From Euptelea pleiosperma (taxonomy: Eukaryota; Streptophyta; Magnoliopsida; Ranunculales; Eupteleaceae), in NCBI GenBank assembly GCA_035048495.1, contig CM068549.1, positions 5,501,822 to 5,565,821 on the forward strand: a DNA stretch of 64,000 nucleotides, read 5' to 3'. Shown piece by piece: positions 56,801 to 64,000 of the stretch; the stretch's first letter is position 1; every line of letters starts with the position of its first letter. The translations under genes and the position numbers were made by a program. The notes beneath the pieces are model-generated. The model saw nothing but the letters and a program-made list of their open reading frames with translations, was not told the DNA's origin and ran no database searches.

Positions 56801-57580
56801 GTCACAAATTCATTTTCGATTAATCTCGTCTAATCCGGCTAAACGGTCGGGCTTTGACAACTCACACAAGGGTGAGCGTATCGAACCCAACACGACGATT
56901 AAGATGCGGTTAAACATGATTTGGATAATCTCGACTAAATTTTGATAATTTCAGTATTGGTCAAGAGTTCGACAAAACTTTATCCTAATCGGTGGCCTGA
57001 TCAATGTCTGTCACTGTTAACAATCCTTCGAACTTGCACGAGGTGAGGTTCCCGATTTTTTTCTCTTAATATTAATAAAATTTTAATATTGTGTTTGAAA
57101 TTATTGACGGCCCTATACTCGGTCGGGTCTACGATTCTCAACTCCGACGGCTTAACTGCAATTGATGATGAATATATAATGCGTAATTAGCGATTTTACC
57201 GGTGACGCAAGCGCGTATAATGCGTCACCATATGACGACCCGCTCACGGTTAACTTCGCTCTAGTTTAGTCGACTTAGTGTCATATATTCTAGTTTAATT
57301 TCAATATTATTGTTATGATTATTATTATTGTTATTATTATTATTTTTCATACCATATAGTGTTGACTTTTAATATTATTCTTGTCTTTATCTTTTTATAT
57401 ATTGGGTTACATAAGTTGACGACAAGGTTGTCACTATCTTACTATATACCTATGTTTATGTATACTTTTGTTAACAATGTTTTTCTTTCCCATGCAACAT
57501 ATAGTGCTACACCCCAATACCCTTTTGTATCATATCTTTTTATTTCCTATTCTCCCACATCACTTTGAGGATGACCGACC
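53862..57580 (+). repeat. LTR-like unit starting TATCACGCCCCGG
   Basis: The start resembles TGTCACGCCCCG-type Ty3/gypsy LTRs. Blocks at 53.93-54.08 and 55.9-57.05 kb match the 4.85-6.75 kb repeat, and 53966-54090 matches 63887-64000. The middle carries GA-rich sequence (54.8 kb) and about four 'CATCTAGGGTTCGGC' units at 54992-55090. No pol frame is visible. 55490-55850, with 'AAAATTGTGACC' type phrases, looks foreign and may be a nested insertion. Family assignment is inference. Confidence 0.4.
54992..55090 (+). repeat. Four degenerate units of CATCTAGGGTTCGGC
   Basis: Units of about 20-30 bp with 'GGTTCGGCCAAAC' and 'ATCTAGGGTTC' in each. Confidence 0.6.
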
Positions 57581-58727
57581 CATCTAGCCACGTGGTGGAG
57601 GAGTGGATGGGAAGAGGAGTCGAGACAGGGTCCTTAGCTAACGGAAGGAGCCAAATGTAGATGACGGCCCTGTTGGTGTACATGGCATCACTGGCGAGGC
57701 TGGTCGACAAGTAGGTGAAGTTGCTGGCCTAATGAGACGACATGCAGGTCGCCTTGCATGGTCTGAGTTGTACCGCCAACAAGTAAGGTTGGCGGCAAGG
57801 AAGTGAGGTAGACGGGCTACTAGCCGGGTTGCATACCGTGGTAGTTAACGGCCAAGGGGCCAAGGGGGGGATAGACGGCTAAAACATGTGGGTAATTGGA
57901 GGCGGGCTTAGTTGGCCGAGAACGTTAACGGGCTAGTTGGGGAATCGTCGGCCAGTGGATAGAGTTGTCGGCGAGCTACCAACACATAATTGAGGTGCAG
58001 ATTGGTCAGTCGGCTAGAAGAAATGAGCCAAACTATAATGGTCAAGGTGGGGTTGACGGTCAGGGAGGCCGAGAGGATCACGGCTAATAGGTGGTAGGTT
58101 TTCACATGCATTGGACTCATGTAGTCAGTGGGGTTTGCATGGGACATGCACACTACACTAGGCCAAACCACATTGGGCTGGTGGATAAATGTGGACTAAA
58201 TTGGATTTGGTGAGGAGAAGGCTTAGCCGCTCGGACCTAGGAGTGCCTGGCTGTTCAGGCCAAATAACACATGGCTGTTTGGGCCGAGGTCACATGGCCG
58301 TTTTAGGGCCGAGAAGGATGAGTGAAAGAGAGACTTGGCCGAGAAGGTCTTGGCCGTTTGGGTCATGGTGTGAGATTTAGAATTTGAATAAGGGTGCCGG
58401 GAAGGGTATTACTAGGCCGTTTGGGTCGTGGTGCTTTGGGGAGTAACCCAGACCAAGACGGCTGACTGAGGAGGTTAGGCCAATCAGGCTTAGTTAGGAA
58501 AAGGGTTGGTCTGAAGATTAAGTTGGCTGCCCAACTGCCTCATAGAATCCATACGACTCCCATGCACAATAGTAGTTCACAATCCATGCCCACCTCAGAA
58601 TCCTACGGCTCTAAGAGTCATAAAGGTCTAAAGCTTGCCACCTAATACACCTTCACTCTTGGTAGTTTTAAATGTAGTAAATGGCCATTAATGGCTAAAG
58701 CTAGTTGACAAGAAGGGACTAAGTAAT
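57581..58727. other. No gene seen; short GGCCG-rich repeats
   Basis: The plus strand has many degenerate 'TGGCCGTTTGGGCCGAG' and 'GGTTGGCGG' phrases without a regular period. Reading frames are short. The origin is unclear, perhaps a decayed LTR interior. Confidence 0.35.
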
Positions 58728-59153
58728 TTCTTTTATAAGCAAGCCAAGGTTTAAATGTGCCGTTATAATGTTGTAACGGTCAATTATAATGTTAACCATC
58801 CCTGCTTTAACATTTTTTTTTTAAACTGTGGATATTCCAGCCTCTTAGAGCACCGGACTAGTCCCCCGGGGCATGATAGTCACCGCTTCCACACGTCTCG
58901 GAGTGTACTAGGTGAGTTATGTGGACTGAGCCACCCATTACCCTACTCTTTCTAGGGGGTGGCCCCAAGGAGAGTTGGACTCGGAAGCTCCTACTTTTTG
59001 GAGTGGACGTGGAGTCCTGGCCAACCGTCCCTTAACGTTATCGTTATGAACGTTACAATGGGTCCTAGCAGTCACGTCCGAGCAAAAGGAAAGTTGGAAT
59101 ATTAATATTTTATTTATCTCTTTAAAGAAAACTCAATAAAAGTATGAAAAAAG

Positions 59154-59547
59154 GGTCGGGCTCCGTTGACAGATCTAAAATGACAGATAAATGACAGGGA
59201 CACAATATAAGCCACGTGGCACATTTTTACAGGACTCTGACTGTATGGATGTTTGTACTATCCCATGGTGGACCTACGAACCAAATATTAGCCTGATTAG
59301 TGATTTATAGGTTTTGGATTGGACTTATTTCATGGGCTGATCTCAACTGTGGGAATTTGAGCAGTATTTGAGGTACAAAGATGCAACACTCATAAATTAC
59401 TAATCAGGCTGATTTTTGGTTTGTAGGTCCACAATGGGATAGGACAAACATCCGTACGGTCAGAGTCCTGTAACAGTGTGCCACCTGGCTTATATTGTGT
59501 CCCTATCATTTTGCCTGTCATTGTTTATCTGTCAACGGAGCCCGACC
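59154..59547. mobile_element. Fold-back MITE, GGTCGGGCTCCGTTGACAG family, copy B
   Basis: Same termini as 46269-46658, with intact GCCACGTGGC in the left half. Confidence 0.75.
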
Positions 59548-59600
59548 CAAAAAAAAAATGTTTTTCCAAAATAACTACCATTATATCTATATATATATAT

Positions 59601-62440
59601 ATATTTTTTTTTTGTAATCGAGACAATAATTATATAGAAAAAGAAACAGAACAAGGACTACCCCGCCTATTGGTACAAAAAGAAACCAGCCAAGAAGGAG
59701 GGGAAGACCATACATAAGGAGAAGTCCACATAAGGGCTTCAGAGGCAATACAGTCTGCCACAGAATTACATTTCAAAAAGGAAGAGCCAAGGTTGAGCTG
59801 TTGTATGAGAGATTCTGCATCAGATTTAACTTCCACCTGCTATAGGCCCTGCGATACAGCAAGTTCCAAACCCCCCAGCTTAACACTTTCGCCTCGGCCT
59901 CAACCGCCGACCGGGAAGAAACCCTACAACCTCCTGCCAATTTGAAACTATCAGTGGCATCGCGGATAATGAAGCCCAAGCCGGCTATAAATTAGAATCA
60001 GAGTCCCAAGCCGCATCTGTATATTCAATTTGGACCAACCCGGTTTAGGGGAAACCCAATGGGCGAGGCCTCTAGGAGTGCTCAACCTGAGTTTAGAAGG
60101 ATGAGGCAATAGGAAGGAGGAAATAGATTGAAGCACACGAAGTGGGCTGTCAGTACAAGTGTAAAAAATTTCCACATTCCTACGAATCCAAATCAGCCAT
60201 AAAAGAGTGCAACAATACTCTACGAGTAGGATGTCTGCATCAATAGTGCTGCTATGCAACGAGAGAATATTGGATAGCCATGCTAGAACGTCTATATGAG
60301 TCAAGTTGTTTGTTCGGAGGCTGATAGGAGAAGCAAACCAAATCTTAGCTGAAGATGGACAGAAGAACAGGGCATGGGCCATATCCTCAAGAGGGTGCCC
60401 ACAGCGGGAGCATTCCGATGCTATATGGATGATACGAGAGTGAAGTAAGGGAGGATCCCTCGAAGAACCTTCCATAAGAATACTTGAAATTGATAAGGTA
60501 TGTGAAGTTTCTATATTGCTAGCCATAATTGATTCGATAGGATAGCCAAACGAGGAGTTAAAAGAGGCCGAGGAAGTTAATTATATATAAGCAGATCGAG
60601 ATGTAAACTTCCCTTGCTTGTCCATCGTCCAATACCATCTATCCACAAAGGCATGTTGGCTGAGATTGATAGAAAGAATTGTAGTGGCTTCCTCCGGAAG
60701 GAAAATGGAGAGAATGAGTCCTTCATTCCAAGTTCTATCAACCAAAATTAGTTCCTCAACCAGTTTGAGCAAGCAATCAGGTGGTCTAGTTGGATGAAAG
60801 ATGGTCATGGCCATCGAAGATCCAAGGATCTAACCAGATGTTTGTTTGTTGACCATTACCAATCAATTTAATAAATCTGAATTTGAAGATATTATTGGCT
60901 TTAAGGATACTGTGCCAAACCCAAGAATCATCGGGTTTTGAAGAAGCTTCCAAGATGAAAGTATTAGGAAAATGTTTGCCTTTCAAGGTACACGACAAGA
61001 GGGAGGACGGGTCTGTTAAGATTTTCCACACATTTTTTGCCAACAAGGCGAGATTTGATTCATAAAAGTTCCGAAATCCAAGGCCCCCCAATGCTGTAGG
61101 TGTACAAATGGATGCCCAGCTAATGAGATGTAGGGATTTGGATGTAGCTCCTCCATGCCACCAAAAATGGTTGGTAAGAGAATCAAGCTTTGAACAAAGG
61201 GCGCGGGTAAACAGAAAGGAGGACATGATATAGATGGGGACGGCATGAACCACAGATTTAATGAGCGTAGTTCGGCCAGCCAGTGAAAGAGTGCGTGAGC
61301 GCCAACCGGTGACGACTTTCTCGATGTGCTCCACAATGGAGTTAAAAGCTTTAAGTTTAGAGCGGCCAATAAAAGGTGGTTACCCAAATATTTCTCGGAG
61401 AGGGAAAGGTTTTTGATGTTGATCGGATAAAAGACATGGCTTTTTTCTGTCTCCTATGAAGGTTCGGACTAAACATTAATCCAGACTTCGCATGGTTGAT
61501 TTTTTGACCAGACCCTTCACAATAAGCTTGGAGAACATCCTGCAAAGCCTGGGCTTCCACTAAATTTGCCCTACTGAAAATAAAGCAGTCGTCTGCAAAT
61601 AACAAATGTGAAATAGAAGGGCAATTTTTTACAATTTTGATACCATGAATGTGATTCAGATGTTCCTCTTAGGTAATCAATTTGGATGGGACTTCAGTAC
61701 AAAGTATGAATAAAAAGGGGGAGAGAGGGTCACCTTGGCGAAGGCCTCGAGAGGATTTGAAGAAACCCACGGGTGAACCATTGAGTAGCACCGAAAATGA
61801 GGGTGAAGAAATGCACTGATGTATCATTTGAATCCATTGATCACAAAAACCCATGGCTCACATAGTATTCAATACGGTCGTATGCTTTAGCCATATCGAG
61901 TTTGACAGCCATTAAACCTTGCTTACCTCGTTTCTTTTTTATATGGCGCATGATTTCTTGTGCAAGGATAGTATTGTCGGATATGAGGCGACCAGAAATG
62001 AATGCAGCTTGGTTTGGGGAGATAAGTTTATCGATGATCAGCCTAAGCCTATTGGTAAGGATTTTAGAGATAATTTTGTAAACCACATTACAAAGGCTAA
62101 TGAGTCTTTATTGAGAAATGGATTCCGGTGCATTGGATTTAGGAATAAGGGCAATATGAGTATGGTTAATCCTCTGAAGATCACACTGGTTTGAGAAGAA
62201 ATTCAGAACCAAGGCACAAATGTCCTTTTGAACATCCTCCCAGAACTTTTGATAAAAATAGCCAGTAAAACCATAGTAGCTGCTTTAGTTTCTTCTAAAG
62301 AAGGAATTGCCGTGAACATCGAGTTGACCTCGACAGAAACTTTAGAGGCAATAACGGCCTGAATAATGTTGAGGTTGGTGGGGTTGGACGATGTAAATAA
62401 CTCAGAAAAAAAAACTAACAAAGGCTTTGCTGCCATTTTT
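59601..62440 (-). pseudogene. 5'-truncated plant L1-type LINE with RNase H
   Basis: In minus-strand order: the start of the reverse transcriptase region at 62436-62203; RT core at 62086-61841 (SPNQAAFISGRLISDN, LDMAKAYDR) and 61854-61669 ([14 protein letters not shown]); the FADD active site near 61600 (MLFADDCFIFSRA); thumb and connection at 61334-60786 (GWRSRTLSLAGRTTLIKSV); a zinc-binding RT-associated region at 60526-59951 (CSRCGHPLEDMAHALFFC); and RNase H at 59979-59630. Multiple frameshifts and stops leave no intact frame. A poly-A-like tract (T-run at 59600-59612) marks the 3' end. ORF1 and the endonuclease are absent. The host is the duplicated segment, as copy A lacks it. Confidence 0.9.
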
Positions 62441-62612
62441 TTCGTATTTGGATGTTATTTTCGAAATAACATAAGCAGGTTGAGCCGTTACCCGTCTGCT
62501 TTTATTTTTTGTAACAACGGCCGTTTTTAAAACCATAAAGCATACATTCACTGTTGGGGATCATGACGTCATGGAACCTTTTAATGGGGAGTTGGTCATG
62601 ACTAAAGCTAAC

Positions 62613-62979
62613 AAGCAAAACTTCGGTCAGCCTAGAATCCGAACCATGTGGTACACTATAGGAGGGCGCTGTCCGTATGGATGTTTGGCCAGTCCGTCGT
62701 TGGACCTGCAAACCAAAGATCAGCTTGTTTATTAATTTACTTGGATCTTTGCACCCAAATAATGCTCAAATTCCTACAGTTAAAATCAACCCATGAAAAT
62801 AACTTCAATCCAACGCTTAGAAATCACTGACAACGTTTACTTTTGGTTTAGTTCACCTAGTGATTGGCCAAACATCCATACAGTCAGCATCCACTAATAA
62901 AGTGCCATGTGGCTCGTATCGTGGGCTGTGAGCCTGTGACCGGCTTCGGCGACCATGCACTCTGACCGAAGTTTTACTC
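62613..62979. mobile_element. Fold-back MITE with perfect 9-bp TSD AAAGCTAAC
   Basis: Termini AAGCAAAACTTCGGTC and GACCGAAGTTTTACTC. AAAGCTAAC stands at 62604-62612 and 62980-62988. It is the counterpart of 46906-47293. Confidence 0.82.
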
Positions 62980-63886
62980 AAAGCTAACTGTTAGATTCTC
63001 TCGGCTCAAGTCCCAAGCCGATGTAGTTTGAAATAAGTCCACGGGAGCCTCGTGTTTCTTATTTCTAATGATAATAATAATAAAAAGTTGGTGATAATCA
63101 TTTATTTAATATAAATGGATAACACCGAGATATGAGTGATTTAAAATGTGGCCGTCTGTGATTACAAAAAAAAAAAAAAAAAATGTGGCCGTATGCTTGA
63201 ACAAAACAAAAAAATAAAAAATAAAATGTGGCCATAGGAAAACGATAAACATGGTGTTCATGTGTTCAAAGGACTGACTACATAGCTTATAGACAAAAAT
63301 CAAGTCAAGTCATTGATCCAAGTCCAACTAAGTTGCACTAATCTGTCAATTTGAGTTACGTAACGCGAACTACAAAAAATAAAAAAAAAATAAAAGAAAA
63401 AAAGAGTTACGTAACACCTGCGTCGTACACTAATAAGGTAGAGGTATAGCGATTTTTGTTACTCACCGCTGTAATGTGAGCCAACTGACCGCACATATGT
63501 TTAGCCCACTTCTTGGTGGGCATTTAGACCAAAAATCAGCTTGTTTGATGATTTTAACCGTCATATATTTAGTACCTAAAAATGATTGAATCCAACGGTT
63601 AGAATCGTGCCTTAAAGAGTATTAAAATCTAATGGTTAGATATCAATCATGATAATTTTTGGTGTGTATATCCACCAAGGGGTGGGCTAAGCATCCATGC
63701 GTTCGAAAATGCTACGTGGATTATTCTTTAGAGCCCACTGAACTTATGGATGGTTGGTCCACCTCTTGATGGATCTACACATCAAAATATGGTTTATTGT
63801 TGATTTATATCAATTGGATTTAGCATTTTAATAATGTGAGTTTTTGGCTGTTGGATTTGTGCTTTTATTTAGATGCTAAATATAAC

Positions 63887-64000
63887 CCAAGCTATGAAAT
63901 TTCAAAGATATTTTTTTTAAAAGGTAAGCAAAAGCGTCACATCATCACCATGATACTTTGCATATAAGTATTCTAACAGATAATAAGGTGTAAGACATGG
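63887..64000 (+). repeat. Start of a third LTR-like repeat copy, cut by window end
   Basis: It matches 53966-54090 closely (CCAAGCTATGAAATTTCAA, then GCGTCACATCATCACCATGA) and begins abruptly where the duplicated segment ends. Confidence 0.7.

Larger units (their letters stand above)
58728..63887 (+). repeat. Duplicated segment, copy B (with LINE, without MITE)
   Basis: Collinear with 45966-48936 apart from the LINE (about 59601-62440), the extra 90 bp at 58895-58980 and the missing 770-bp MITE at 63330. The right end meets another repeat at 63887. Matching fold-backs are 59154-59547 and 62613-62979. Identity looks high throughout but was not measured. Confidence 0.85.

Noticed and set aside
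57359..57568. Small membrane protein
   Set aside because: Hydrophobic frame in AT-rich LTR-like sequence; no start context or homology recognised.

Overview
This is nuclear DNA of a flowering plant. It holds one intron-rich chloroplast-pathway gene surrounded by plant-type LTR retrotransposons, a plant LINE, CACTA-type ends and many fold-back MITEs. Spliced exons, the absence of operons and the TE families exclude a prokaryote. The species cannot be read from the window; a woody or basal angiosperm with a large, repeat-rich genome is only a guess. All alignments were done by eye.

The only gene that looks intact is at 33470-37296 (minus): a ten-exon 1-deoxy-D-xylulose-5-phosphate synthase (DXS), 727 residues when spliced at GT/AG sites, resembling the class II (DXS2-type) branch. 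It catalyses the entry step of the plastid MEP isoprenoid pathway. A fold-back MITE with a perfect G-box palindrome lies about 0.4 kb upstream of its start codon.

Region 1-25.8 kb is a nest of one family of unusually long LTR-like units (2.4-3.4 kb; TGATATTC at one end, TTTCA at the other). Five copies here and one at 50.7 kb are each flanked by a perfect 5-bp target duplication (TTTGG, CTAAG, ACGGC, ATATC, AGTTT, ACGGT). No internal region is present, so they read as solo LTRs. Two further copies are broken by later insertions. Seven of the eight copies show a decayed tRNA-like A/B-box segment (the eighth is incomplete), and most carry a CTT/GAA tract and short hairpins with arms like CCGGAGTTGCA. 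The first copy splits an older coiled-coil reading frame, whose frame is conserved across the insertion.

Region 25.8-32.6 kb holds a decayed Athila-like Ty3/gypsy pol (minus), a CACTA-type end with a 45-bp tandem repeat, a CAATCGATTG-rich repeat, a small CACTA-type element, and the 3' end of a Ty1/copia element with its 3' LTR.

Region 37.6-50.2 kb is a field of fold-back MITEs. Three families or subfamilies show 9-bp target duplications, suggesting Mutator-type mobilisation. A roughly 3-kb segment (45966-48936) is repeated at 58728-63887. The second copy carries a LINE, and it lacks a 770-bp MITE present in the first, so it preserves that MITE's empty site. Region 53.9-57.6 kb is an LTR-like unit related to 4.9-7.0 kb. 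Region 57.6-58.7 kb shows no gene.
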